From NCBI GenBank assembly GCA_003818205.1, contig RPRQ01000036.1:1-46988 (forward strand): a DNA stretch of 46,988 nt, written 5' to 3'. The notes below the pieces were generated by a model. The model did no database searches, was not told the origin of the DNA, and saw only the letters and a program-made list of their open reading frames with translations. The stretch is from Bacteroidales bacterium. GTDB lineage: Bacteria > Bacteroidota > Bacteroidia > Bacteroidales > Tenuifilaceae. The translations under genes and the position numbers were made by a program. Shown here in pieces: positions 35,088 through 44,397 of this stretch; position 1 is the first letter of the stretch, and every line of letters begins with the position of its first letter.

Positions 35088-37412
35088 ATGACATTTAGTA
35101 TGAAGATTAAACTTTTCGAACAACTATCGCTTCAGCAAAAAATACTATCGATGGTTATCGGAGCATCCACTATTGTTTTCGTTTTTGCAGTTGGTAACAT
35201 CACCCTAAAAAGTAAAAGAGACTCAGTTAACGATGCCATCAAGCATATCGATGCCGTGGCTGAATTTCATGTAACCGAAGTTAAAAATATATTGGAGAAA
35301 GACCTATCGATAGCTCGAACCCTGTCAAATGCTGTAAAAATTCATAAGTATTTACCCGAGGCCAAATGGAAAGAGCTATTCGCAAAGATTTACGAAGAAA
35401 CACTCACAAACAACTCCGATATTCTATCCATTTGGGATAGCTGGGAGCTCAGCTACATCGACCCCAACCACAAAAAAGACCATGGTCGATACGAATGTTT
35501 CTATTGGAGGGAGAATGGTCAAATTAAAAATAATACTGAAATTGGAAGTGTTGAAGGAGACCCCGCTGATTATGCCCGAATAAAGAGAGAAAAAACCGAA
35601 AGCATAGAAGATCCCTACTTCTACAGCTATACCAATGATGCCCGAAATCAATTTTTGATGACTAGCGTAATCGTTTCAAACCTTGTTGAAAATAGATTTA
35701 TCGGGGTTATTGGCATTGATATCCCCTTATCAAGGTATTACGATGACATTAAACGAATTAAACCATACAATAACAGCTACGCATTACTGATATCAAACAA
35801 CATTAAATACGTTGCCCACCCCGATAAGGATAGGATTGGTCAAAGTGCCCTTGACGATTACGAAAGCGTATTCAACAAATTTGGTGTGATTGATAAAATC
35901 AAGAATGGAGAATCAACCTTTTTTACCACTAAAGATATAAACGGGGTTACATCGTACTTTTCGGTAAAGCCAATTATTGTTGGGAAGAACAAAATGCATT
36001 GGTCGTTAATTACAGTTGTTCCAAAAGATGAAGTAACAAGGGCCTCAACGTATAATTTTTGGGAGTCTATCTTAATCGGTTTAGCAGGGATTGCAATTCT
36101 TCTATACATCACCTACATATTTTCAAAAAGGTTTATTGTTGCCCCAATCAAACGAATTACAAGCATTTTACAAAGAATTTCGTATGGACATGTTGATTTA
36201 GACATGCTTTCGCCCGATGATCAGCGGGATGAAATGGGTGAAATGTTCAGCTACTTAAATAGCAATATCAAAGGGCTCTTCAAGAAAACCGATTTTGCCC
36301 ACAGCATTGGTGATGGTAATCTCGATACCTCCTTAACCCTTTTAAGCGATGAGGATTTATTAGGCGAATCGCTTATACACATGCAGCAAAGTCTCAAAGT
36401 TGCGCACGAAGCAGAAAGTTTACGAAAAATTGAGGATGAGAAAAGGCAATGGACCAATGCCGGGCTTGCAAAATTTAGCGAAATACTTCGCCTGAATAAC
36501 GATAAGCTGGATATGCTGTCGGCTGAAATTATCAAGAATGTGGTGCAATACATCAATGCCAATCAGGGAGGGCTATTCATATACAACGATGATGAAGCTG
36601 AAAATATCCACTTTGAGTTGCTAGCCACATACGCATTCAACCGGCAAAAATTTATTAAGAAGCAAATCATGCTTGGTGAAGGGTTGGTAGGTACTTGCGC
36701 CCTTGAAAAGCAAACCATTTACCTATCCGAAATACCCGACAGTTACATTGAAATCACATCGGGGCTAGGCGAAGCGAAGCCCCGTTGCCTACTAATTGTT
36801 CCTTTGCTCATCGAAGAAAAAGTACTTGGAATTATTGAACTAGCCTCGTTTAAGGAAATTGAGCAGTACCAAATCGATTTTATCGAAAAATTAGCGCAGA
36901 GCATTGCTTCAACCTTAACATCGGTTCGTACAAATATTAGGACATCGCAACTTCTTGCAAAAACTCAGCAACAATCGGAGGAGATGTCGGCACAGGAGGA
37001 GGAAATGCGCCAAAACATGGAGGAGTTGCAAGCAACCCAAGAGGAAGCCGCTCGAAAAACCTCCGAAATGCAGAACTATATCGATGCTATCAATAACTCA
37101 TCGTTCCTTATCGAGTATGATATAAAAGGTTACATCACCTATATTAATGATGCGTACATCAACCTTTTGCAAGTACCCCGCGAGAAGCTTGTTGGAACGC
37201 ACCATTCCTATAAAATGGAATTTGATGTTGACCAACAGAAGGAATACGATAAATTCTGGAACGATCTCCGTAGCGGTGTTGTAAAGCGGGTTACCAATAA
37301 GTTTACCATTGAAGGTATATCATACTCCTTTGAGGAGACTTACACCCCATTGGTTGATGAACAGGGGCAAGTTTATAAAATAGTTAAGATTGCCAATAAT
37401 ATTAGTAAGTAA
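35088..37412 (+). CDS. Cache-HAMP-GAF-PAS sensor without an output domain
   Basis: 774 residues (a second ATG at 35100 is possible). A membrane helix (about 18-38) is followed by a large periplasmic Cache-type domain (about 40-315) with the WEL/YFYSYT/IGVIGIDI strands of dCache sensors, a second helix (about 325-345) and HAMP (about 347-400). Next come a helical linker with the conserved QWTNAGLAKF segment, GAF (about 475-615; GEGLVG, SGLGEAKPRCLL), a Glu/Gln-rich coiled coil (AQEEEMRQNMEEL) and a PAS domain at the C-terminus (about 660-774). There is no kinase, GGDEF, EAL or methyl-accepting segment, so its signal must pass to a partner. It is closely related to the protein at 44398. Confidence 0.85.
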   Translation: MTFSMKIKLFEQLSLQQKILSMVIGASTIVFVFAVGNITLKSKRDSVNDAIKHIDAVAEFHVTEVKNILEKDLSIARTLSNAVKIHKYLPEAKWKELFAKIYEETLTNNSDILSIWDSWELSYIDPNHKKDHGRYECFYWRENGQIKNNTEIGSVEGDPADYARIKREKTESIEDPYFYSYTNDARNQFLMTSVIVSNLVENRFIGVIGIDIPLSRYYDDIKRIKPYNNSYALLISNNIKYVAHPDKDRIGQSALDDYESVFNKFGVIDKIKNGESTFFTTKDINGVTSYFSVKPIIVGKNKMHWSLITVVPKDEVTRASTYNFWESILIGLAGIAILLYITYIFSKRFIVAPIKRITSILQRISYGHVDLDMLSPDDQRDEMGEMFSYLNSNIKGLFKKTDFAHSIGDGNLDTSLTLLSDEDLLGESLIHMQQSLKVAHEAESLRKIEDEKRQWTNAGLAKFSEILRLNNDKLDMLSAEIIKNVVQYINANQGGLFIYNDDEAENIHFELLATYAFNRQKFIKKQIMLGEGLVGTCALEKQTIYLSEIPDSYIEITSGLGEAKPRCLLIVPLLIEEKVLGIIELASFKEIEQYQIDFIEKLAQSIASTLTSVRTNIRTSQLLAKTQQQSEEMSAQEEEMRQNMEELQATQEEAARKTSEMQNYIDAINNSSFLIEYDIKGYITYINDAYINLLQVPREKLVGTHHSYKMEFDVDQQKEYDKFWNDLRSGVVKRVTNKFTIEGISYSFEETYTPLVDEQGQVYKIVKIANNISK

Positions 37413-37433
37413 AACATTCTTACCAAAATGCAC

Positions 37434-37469
37434 AGCTAGGCTCAGGGTTTATCTGAGCCTAGCTTTTTT
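37434..37469 (+). terminator. Strong terminator after the first sensor gene
   Basis: Perfect 12-bp stem AGCTAGGCTCAG / CTGAGCCTAGCT (37434-37445 and 37453-37464) followed by a T-run to 37469, 12 bases before dgt. Confidence 0.9.
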
Positions 37470-37481
37470 AAGGATAAACTT

Positions 37482-38822
37482 ATGCACAGGATGAATTGGG
37501 ATAACTTGCTATGCCCGATAAGGCTAGGCGCTGAAAGTGAAGAAATACTTGATTCAAGCTATACGCGTACGCAATTTCAGCGCGATTACGATAGGATTAT
37601 CTTTTCGTCACCGTTCCGAAGGCTACAGAATAAAACTCAGGTTTTCCCGCTACCCGGAAGCGTATTCGTTCACAATAGGCTTACTCATAGCCTAGAGGTT
37701 GCCAGCGTTGGCCGTTCACTAGGGAATATGCTTGTAAATTCGATTCAGCAGAAAGAGGAAGGTATAAACTTCAATCTGATTGCCGAAATACCAACTATCG
37801 TATCAACGGCTTGTTTAGCCCACGATTTAGGTAACCCTCCATTCGGGCATAGCGGCGAGGAAGCAATTCGAAAATATTTTACCGATAATGCTGAAATGCT
37901 GAAACCGCTTGTAAGCGAACAGGAGTGGATTGATTTAATTCGATACGAGGGGAATGCTAATGCATTCAGGCTTTTAACTCAGCAGCTTGAAGGGAGGCGA
38001 AGCGGAGGCTACAGGCTAAGCTATGCTGTTCTTGCATCGCTGGTTAAATACCCTTACCCATCGTCGTTAAGCGGAAAAAAATTTGGTTTTTTTCAATCTG
38101 AAAGAAATGACTTCTTAAAAATTGCCAATAGGTTAGGTTTAGTAGAGAAACAGCAGGATATTTTCGAACGCCACCCCCTTGTATATCTTGTAGAAGCGGC
38201 GGATGACATCTGCTATCAGATAATGGATATTGAGGATGCGCATAAGCTTGGAATCCTATCAACGGATTACGTAAAAGAGCTTTACCTTAACTTTTTTCAT
38301 AAGGAGTTGAATGCTTCTGAATTCAATCGAATTAACAAAACGTTGGTTGAGGTAACCGATACCAACGAGCAGATTTCATTCCTAAGAGCTATCGTAATCA
38401 GTAAACTGGTTAACGAATGTTCAATGGCATTCCTGAATAATTACGACTCCATAATGAATGGAGAAAAGGTAAAATCGTTAATCGATTTGATCGACAGTAC
38501 CTCATTATCGGCAATGAGAATTGTAAAAGAAATCTCCGTTGAGCAGATATATAACCATAAAGCGGTTATCGAAATTGAACTTAGCGGTTATCGAATTATT
38601 GGTAGTTTGCTCAACATTTACTGTAAGGCAATTATTAATCCAACAAGTGCTTACAATGCAAAGATTTTACGATTACTCCCAAAACAGTTCCGTTGTAAAA
38701 ATGGAAGTAATTACGAAAAGCTGATGGCAATGCTCGACTATATTTCGGGTATGACTGATTTATTCGCCCTAGAGCAGTTTAGCGTATTACAGGGGATTAA
38801 TCTTCCGGGGATTCGGCATTGA
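37482..38822 (+). CDS. dgt: dGTPase (dGTP triphosphohydrolase)
   Basis: 446 residues, the length of Dgt-like HD hydrolases, which cut dGTP (or other dNTPs) to the nucleoside and tripolyphosphate. Visible: DYDRIIFSSPFRRLQNKTQVFPL (about 35-57), HNRLTHSLEV with His69, AHDLGNPPFGHSGE with His114-Asp115, and EAADDICYQIMDIEDA, which holds the last metal Asp. The ATG nine bases on (37491, MNWDNLL) is an equally good start. Its 3' end overlaps the convergent nuclease gene by 26 bases. Some homologues restrict phages by lowering dNTPs; nothing in the context argues for that here. Confidence 0.93.
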   Translation: MHRMNWDNLLCPIRLGAESEEILDSSYTRTQFQRDYDRIIFSSPFRRLQNKTQVFPLPGSVFVHNRLTHSLEVASVGRSLGNMLVNSIQQKEEGINFNLIAEIPTIVSTACLAHDLGNPPFGHSGEEAIRKYFTDNAEMLKPLVSEQEWIDLIRYEGNANAFRLLTQQLEGRRSGGYRLSYAVLASLVKYPYPSSLSGKKFGFFQSERNDFLKIANRLGLVEKQQDIFERHPLVYLVEAADDICYQIMDIEDAHKLGILSTDYVKELYLNFFHKELNASEFNRINKTLVEVTDTNEQISFLRAIVISKLVNECSMAFLNNYDSIMNGEKVKSLIDLIDSTSLSAMRIVKEISVEQIYNHKAVIEIELSGYRIIGSLLNIYCKAIINPTSAYNAKILRLLPKQFRCKNGSNYEKLMAMLDYISGMTDLFALEQFSVLQGINLPGIRH

Positions 38823-40194
38823 GGTAAATGACACTTCCCGGTTTCGCTTTGATTAAAAACGATTTTATTATCTGATGGGCATCGCGATTGTTGGAGCAGG
38901 GTATCAATATATCATCAAGCAGCGATATATTTCCATCAATACTGTTGGGATCGAAAAAGCCATAACCAATCAGCTTCCCATTGACCACCTTAACAACCGA
39001 TTTTTCTGTATTATTCCGACCTTTATCGAAAAGCAGAAAATTTTTTGTTGATAATCCAATGCTATCTATTGCCTTTTGAACCCTTATATTATATTTATCA
39101 GCAGATTCCTCTCCGATACAAGCACCAAAGCACCTCTTAATTTCGTAGTGAAAGCAGGCCTCTCCTGATGTATAAAGATTGCATAGCGTTTGGCAAAGAT
39201 TATACTTCTCCATCAACCTATCGAGAAAAATTCTTGATTCATCAGCATTCGCGAAAGTTGTTAAAGGTACACCATCGATAGGTGTCATTCTCTTAATATT
39301 CAAGCAGATATACCCATGTTCATTTTCGTAATGGTACATTCCTAGCTGATTGCCACTCCTTCTGCCCGCTCGGTTAAATAAGGGTTTACTTTTTTTTATT
39401 TCCTCAGTCTCAACGAGTAAGGCAATTAACTCGCTTCCGGTAACTTCGTAGCTGATATCGGCAATACGTGAACGCATCTCCCCTGCACGAATCGTTTTAG
39501 CAGCTCCAAGATGCTGCTGAACCCGATGACGGATATTAACGCTTTTCCCCACATAGATAAGTACTCCTCTATCATCGTAAAGGTAATAAACGCCTGTATC
39601 CTCGGGGATTTTTAAGATAAGAGGTAAATTTAAATCGGGGTGAAGCCCTTTTCTATCAGGGATTGGGCTTAGGGCGTCAAAGTCCGATTGTCTATTTATA
39701 GAGAGTAAAAGTTCAAGTAGCTTTACGGTTGCTAAGGCATCGCCTGCTGCCCGATGCCTATCGGTAATTCTAATACCCAAATCATTGCATAAATTGCCGA
39801 GGCTATATGATGATTTCCCCGGGATCAGCTTTCTGCTCAATCGAACGGTGCAGATAGTTTCTCGCTCAAACTCATAGCCAAGCTGCTTAAATTCGCTTTG
39901 TATAAAACGATAATCGAAGGGTGCGTTGTGTGCTACGAATACCTTTCCCACAGTCAGTTCTACTATTTTACGAGCAATCTCAAAGAATCGGGGTGCATTG
40001 GCCACCATATCATCGGTTATCCCCGTCATTTGGGTTATGTAGTAAGGTATTGACCTTTCAGGGTTAATTAGCGTGGTGAATTCATCGATGACTTTCGAAC
40101 CATCGTGCACATATACAGCAATTTCAGTAATCTTATCGCGCTGATGATTCCCTCCTGTAGTTTCAATGTCGATAATGGCGTACATATAACTCAA
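38797..40194 (-). CDS. DnaQ-type exonuclease fused to a UvrC/Cho-like GIY-YIG nuclease
   Basis: 465 residues. The N-terminal 180 residues are a DEDDh exonuclease (IIDIETTGG with Asp9 and Glu11; VAHNAPFDYRF; DRHRAAGDALAT), as in the epsilon subunit of DNA polymerase III. From about 200 a GIY-YIG domain follows (GVYYLYDDRGVLIYVGKSVNIRHRVQQHL) as in UvrC N-terminus and Cho. The C-terminal 150 residues resemble the Cys-bearing tail of Cho-like proteins (CFHYEIKRCFGACIG). It probably nicks near lesions and trims DNA. Known as a fusion in several phyla. A second ATG four codons in is possible. It overlaps dgt by 26 bases tail to tail. Confidence 0.88.
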   Translation of the reverse strand: MSYMYAIIDIETTGGNHQRDKITEIAVYVHDGSKVIDEFTTLINPERSIPYYITQMTGITDDMVANAPRFFEIARKIVELTVGKVFVAHNAPFDYRFIQSEFKQLGYEFERETICTVRLSRKLIPGKSSYSLGNLCNDLGIRITDRHRAAGDALATVKLLELLLSINRQSDFDALSPIPDRKGLHPDLNLPLILKIPEDTGVYYLYDDRGVLIYVGKSVNIRHRVQQHLGAAKTIRAGEMRSRIADISYEVTGSELIALLVETEEIKKSKPLFNRAGRRSGNQLGMYHYENEHGYICLNIKRMTPIDGVPLTTFANADESRIFLDRLMEKYNLCQTLCNLYTSGEACFHYEIKRCFGACIGEESADKYNIRVQKAIDSIGLSTKNFLLFDKGRNNTEKSVVKVVNGKLIGYGFFDPNSIDGNISLLDDILIPCSNNRDAHQIIKSFLIKAKPGSVIYLNAESPED

Positions 40195-40375
40195 ATCAAT
40201 TGCTAACCCATTTTATTGATGCGGTTAAATTAGTAAGTTTAGAATAAAAGGGGCGTATATCATTGATGGTATTTTTTATTTATGTATTTTTCATGATGCC
40301 TTTTTTATATCTTTATATGGTATTTCAACCAATTTGACTTGTAACTGTTAATTGTATTAAGTCTAAAAAAGAAGA

Positions 40376-41152
40376 ATGCTACCCGACTACCATATGCACA
40401 CTTTCTTATCCGATGGAAAAGACACCCATGAGGATATGGTTGTATCAGCAGCGTATAAGAGCATCCCCGAAATTGGCTTTACGGATCATATCAGCGTTAA
40501 ACCTGTTGGTTGGGCAATGGATATTTCGAATATCCCATTAATGGTTGAAAAGGTTAATGCATTGAAGCAAGATGAAAAAAGCCCTATTTTGGTTAAACTT
40601 GGCGGCGAAATCGACTATTTCCCTGACCGGGAGAAAGAGATTGCAGCATTGATTAATTCAATTCCTTTCGATTACACCATAGGTTCTGTTCACTTCATCG
40701 ACGATTGGAATTTCGATACGGATATAAGACCCTACGATCAGATAAGTATCGATAAGTTCTATACCAATTATTTTAAGCTTGTACAACAATCAGCAAAATC
40801 AGGGCTTTTCGATGCTATTGGGCATTGCGATTTGGCAAAGAAATTTTGTTACTACCCCTCGTTTCGGCTTGAGAGGCTGTACGAGGAGACAGCAAAAGTT
40901 TTCCGAAAATCGGGAGTTGTTGTTGAATTGAATACGAGCGGACGGATAAAGCCATGTGCAGAGTTCTACCCTTCGGCAGTTTTCCTCGAAAAGTTGGCTA
41001 AGTATAAAGTACCTATCTGCCTTGGCTCCGATGCCCATGTTGAGCAGAATATCGGACAATTTTTCGATGAGGCAATTTCTGAATTAAAAGCCTTAGGCTA
41101 CAAAGAGGTTGTGAAGTTTACAAAACGTAAAAGGGAGGCGCAGCGTATTTAA
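40376..41152 (+). CDS. PHP-domain histidinol-phosphatase-like phosphoesterase
   Basis: 258 residues. The PHP metal-binding pattern is complete: DYHMHTFLSDG (H6, H8), GFTDHI, the Glu of LGGEIDYF, GSVHFID, AIGHCDL and LGSDAHV. The size and order match HisJ-type histidinol phosphatase (last phosphatase step of histidine synthesis), but other his genes are absent here and related PHP enzymes act on other small phosphates. I therefore give the activity as likely, not certain. It is a single-gene unit, with an imperfect -7 box (TATCTTTA) upstream. Confidence 0.85.
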   Translation: MLPDYHMHTFLSDGKDTHEDMVVSAAYKSIPEIGFTDHISVKPVGWAMDISNIPLMVEKVNALKQDEKSPILVKLGGEIDYFPDREKEIAALINSIPFDYTIGSVHFIDDWNFDTDIRPYDQISIDKFYTNYFKLVQQSAKSGLFDAIGHCDLAKKFCYYPSFRLERLYEETAKVFRKSGVVVELNTSGRIKPCAEFYPSAVFLEKLAKYKVPICLGSDAHVEQNIGQFFDEAISELKALGYKEVVKFTKRKREAQRI

Positions 41153-41297
41153 CTTCAAATTTTTAGGTACAAAAAAGCTATCCTTACCAATCCTTGCTTA
41201 ACGTAAGTTCGATGTTAATAATTAGCTAATTACATGTTATTTAGAATTTTGCATAACAAGAAAGATTGGTTTACAAACAGTTAGCACTTTAGCACAT

Positions 41298-41846
41298 TTA
41301 TTCTTTCGAATACACGTTTCTTAGTATCGCATAAATCAAATCATCTAACCATTCTCCATCTTGAAAAATGCTTTCTTTAAAGTGTGCTTCTTTCCTAAAT
41401 CCTAACTTTTCAAATAGTTTTATTGAGCCCACATTTCTTGGGTCAATTGATGCGATTATACGGTGCTTATCAAGTGTTCTAAAAAGATATTGTATAATCT
41501 CCGAAAGAGCTTCCGAAGCATAGCCATGGTTATGGTAACTTTTATCGATGGTGCAACCTATCTCAACTTGTTTGTTATCTGGGTCAAAGAAATGGAGCCC
41601 GACGTCTCCAATCAACTCATTACCCTCTTTTTTAATTATGACAAACTGAAACCAAGTTCCATTAATATCGATTATTGAAGAAACCCTATTCTCGATAAAA
41701 CTAACAACATCATCAATGGTTTTAGGGATCCAACCCTGATACTTATTAGTTAATACATCTGAACGATAGCGAAATACGGATTCTGCATCGCTTTTTTGAA
41801 GAGATCGTAAAAATAACCTCTCTGTACTTATGGTAATTTGAGTCAT
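41298..41846 (-). CDS. GNAT N-acetyltransferase (RimJ/RimL type)
   Basis: 182 residues from the ATG at 41846; an earlier TTG (41858) is less likely. It is a typical GNAT domain: TERLFLRSLQKSDAESVFRY at the start, VEIGCTIDKSYHNHGYASEAL with the acetyl-CoA loop (the usual Q/RxxGxG/A here is YHNHGYA), and RIIASIDPRNVGSIKLFEKLGFRKE. These resemble enzymes that modify ribosomal protein N-termini or small amines; substrate unknown. It lies 26 bases after the stop of the TPR-SpoIIE gene on the same strand and is probably co-transcribed. Confidence 0.88.
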   Translation of the reverse strand: MTQITISTERLFLRSLQKSDAESVFRYRSDVLTNKYQGWIPKTIDDVVSFIENRVSSIIDINGTWFQFVIIKKEGNELIGDVGLHFFDPDNKQVEIGCTIDKSYHNHGYASEALSEIIQYLFRTLDKHRIIASIDPRNVGSIKLFEKLGFRKEAHFKESIFQDGEWLDDLIYAILRNVYSKE

Positions 41847-41872
41847 TGCATTAATCAAAAAATGAGGTTCCG

Positions 41873-44167
41873 CTATACTCTAAACCCCAAAACCAGAATA
41901 TCGTCAACCTGCTTTTGATTTCCCATATAAGTATCGAGGGTTTGCGATAGCACCTTCTTTTGCTCGGCGAGGGTCATGTGCTGTAGATTGATTAACAGTT
42001 TCTTAAAGTTTGCAAGCAGAAATTTATAGTTCTTCTCTCCCCCAAACTGATCGCAGTACCCATCGGTCATCATATAGATGGTATCAGAGTCCACCAGCGT
42101 TACTCGATGGGTTGTAAAAGGCTTTTCGCCTATCACGTAGTAACCGATTGGCATTTTATCGGCCTTGATTTCATAGAGTTCAAAGCTGTCGGAATCAACC
42201 CTATCATCGGAATACTCCAAGGAATTATTCCCCTTTCTTCTGCAAATCATAATCGGCATAAAAGCCCCTGCGTACTCTAAAGTGTTTGTCTTTTTATCGA
42301 TTATTGCTAAGGAGAGATCTAGCCCATCTACTGAGTCGCCCTCATTACCCGTTTGGTTCAGCGAGGCGATAATTAAGCTTCGAAGTTTAAAGAGGATATC
42401 CCCAGCAGCAACATCATGCGCTGTGGCAGTAAGCTCTTTCAGAAGGGTCATGCTGAGCATGCTCATGAAAGCGCCTGGAACGCCATGGCCCGTACAATCG
42501 GCAGTGGCAACAACAAGCCGGCCATCATGCAACTCCGATACCCAATAAAAATCGCCACTTACTATGTTTTTAGGTTTATAAAAGATGAAATGCTCCTTTA
42601 GAAGCCTCCCCAAAACCTGTTCGCGGGGGAAAACAGCCGATTGAATTCGGCTAGCATATCGAATGCTGTCGGTAATCTGCTTCTGCTGGTCAGCGATCTG
42701 ATCGCGCTGGCGGGTTGCAATATCGCGCTGACTTTCAATCTCGTGCTTTTGCTTCTCTATCTCATTTTTCTGAATGGTTAGAACCTGATTGGTTTTCTTC
42801 TTCTCTTTGTAGAAATAAAAAATAACCGATGCGAGCAGAAGAGTTAGAAACAAAGCAATTGCGGTGAAGATGGTAAACATCTGCTGGCGTTCAAGCTTTG
42901 CTTGCTGAACCGCATCGCGCTGCTTGGTTATGAGTTCCTGCTCCTTTTCGCGCTTATCGAAATCGTACTGCATCTCAAGTCGAGCAATTTCGCTTGAATT
43001 TATGCTATCCTTCAGCGCGGAGAATAAGGTTTGATATTCTAAGGCTTTGGGGTAATTCCTTTTCTTTATCTGCGCTTTCGATAGGCTCAGGTACGAATCT
43101 TTAATATCCATTAAAAGTTGATGCTTTTGGGCAATGCTCAACCCCTTTTCAATATAACCAATCCCAAGCTGTAGATTATTTCGAAGAATCATGGTTTCGC
43201 CCAGATAACGGTAAAGCTTCGATAAATCTAAACTATCGTTAACCTGGCGTTTAAGGTCAAGCGCTCGATTCAAATCCTTTTCAGCGTTCGTTATATCGCC
43301 CTTTTCGAAACAAATTATTCCTAACGATAGATGATTTGCTGCTTGCCCTTGGATATTATGGTTTCGGATGTTGATGTCGAGCACCGTTTGTATGTTCTCA
43401 ATGGCCTTATCGAAAAGACCTAGATGATGGTATATGCTACCCAATTCGGAAAGAGAAAGCGTGACGCCATTCGTACTTCCAGTTTTGTCTTGAAGTTCTC
43501 TGTATTTTTGTAGTGCAGGTTCAGCGTATTGTATCGCCTTTTCGTATAAACCAAGCCGCTTAAAGAGCCGTGCAATGCTTAACGAGGTCCATGCAATACC
43601 CTCCTGCTCGCTCAACTTCTCGTAAATAGCAAGGGCCTCAAGGAAATACTCAATGGATTTAGGGTAGCTACCAAAAAGATTATAGATAGACCCAAGGTTT
43701 CCCAAGGAGCGAGCTATTTCGAGCCTATTTTCAAGTTTCTGATTTATTTGTAATGCCTCCTTGTAAGCATCAAAGGCTTGTAAATTATTACTTTTCAGTT
43801 GATAAACGTTCCCGATTCGGTTTAATCCTAATGCAATCCAATCATCGAGCTGATTCTGGCGTGCGATCTGAAGCGATTTATTGAGGTGGGCGATAGCCAA
43901 ATCGAAATCGTTTCTACCATAGTAGCAATACCCTAAAAGATGTTCCGCTTTAGCAATGCTATAATCTTTATTCATTGCTACGGCTATATCAAGCGCTTGC
44001 AACGCAATAGTTATCGCAGAATCGGGATTTGTGACCCGAAGTTTTTCGCATTTATCAAAAAGCAATAATAGCTTTTCTTCGCCTTTTACGTCTTCCAATT
44101 CATCGGGAAAGAGGTTGGATGAAAAGAAAAATAGCAAGGTGAAAAGAAAAAAACTATAAGCTCTCAT
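41873..44167 (-). CDS. TPR sensor protein with SpoIIE/PP2C serine phosphatase domain
   Basis: 764 residues from the ATG at 44167 (a TTG at 44203 would add 12 poor codons). A signal peptide (about 1-20) precedes about eight TPR repeats (about 40-400, e.g. ALGLNRIGNVYQLKSNN), which probably lie in the periplasm. A membrane helix (about 433-455) is followed by a long coiled coil (about 460-505; KQKHEIESQRDIATRQRDQI) and the SpoIIE/PP2C phosphatase (about 515-764). That domain has SGDFYWV, ATADCTGHGVPGA, MTDGYCDQFGG and VDDILVLGF, all metal-site elements. Such proteins act in partner-switching control with anti-sigma and anti-anti-sigma factors; none was found here. A GNAT gene follows. Confidence 0.9.
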   Translation of the reverse strand: MRAYSFFLFTLLFFFSSNLFPDELEDVKGEEKLLLLFDKCEKLRVTNPDSAITIALQALDIAVAMNKDYSIAKAEHLLGYCYYGRNDFDLAIAHLNKSLQIARQNQLDDWIALGLNRIGNVYQLKSNNLQAFDAYKEALQINQKLENRLEIARSLGNLGSIYNLFGSYPKSIEYFLEALAIYEKLSEQEGIAWTSLSIARLFKRLGLYEKAIQYAEPALQKYRELQDKTGSTNGVTLSLSELGSIYHHLGLFDKAIENIQTVLDINIRNHNIQGQAANHLSLGIICFEKGDITNAEKDLNRALDLKRQVNDSLDLSKLYRYLGETMILRNNLQLGIGYIEKGLSIAQKHQLLMDIKDSYLSLSKAQIKKRNYPKALEYQTLFSALKDSINSSEIARLEMQYDFDKREKEQELITKQRDAVQQAKLERQQMFTIFTAIALFLTLLLASVIFYFYKEKKKTNQVLTIQKNEIEKQKHEIESQRDIATRQRDQIADQQKQITDSIRYASRIQSAVFPREQVLGRLLKEHFIFYKPKNIVSGDFYWVSELHDGRLVVATADCTGHGVPGAFMSMLSMTLLKELTATAHDVAAGDILFKLRSLIIASLNQTGNEGDSVDGLDLSLAIIDKKTNTLEYAGAFMPIMICRRKGNNSLEYSDDRVDSDSFELYEIKADKMPIGYYVIGEKPFTTHRVTLVDSDTIYMMTDGYCDQFGGEKNYKFLLANFKKLLINLQHMTLAEQKKVLSQTLDTYMGNQKQVDDILVLGFRV

Positions 44168-44397
44168 CTTCGAGTTATTATTAATTATAAAACAAATTAA
44201 CAAAAATCACACCTGTTAAAGTTATGCTATTAAGGCTATATTTCAGAATTTAAAATAGAAAAGTTATCAAAAAGTAATTATTAAGCTTAGCCGATTAGAA
44301 ATGAGTTTCATCCTATTAAAACATTTCGTATTTTTAACCGAATTAATGGGAATTGAATCTGTTTTCATAATTCTTATCAAAGAAAAAATATGCTACT

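Noticed and set aside
37482-38822. dGTPase as part of a phage-defence system
   Set aside because: It has a housekeeping context and length; no partner genes of known dNTP-depletion defence were seen.
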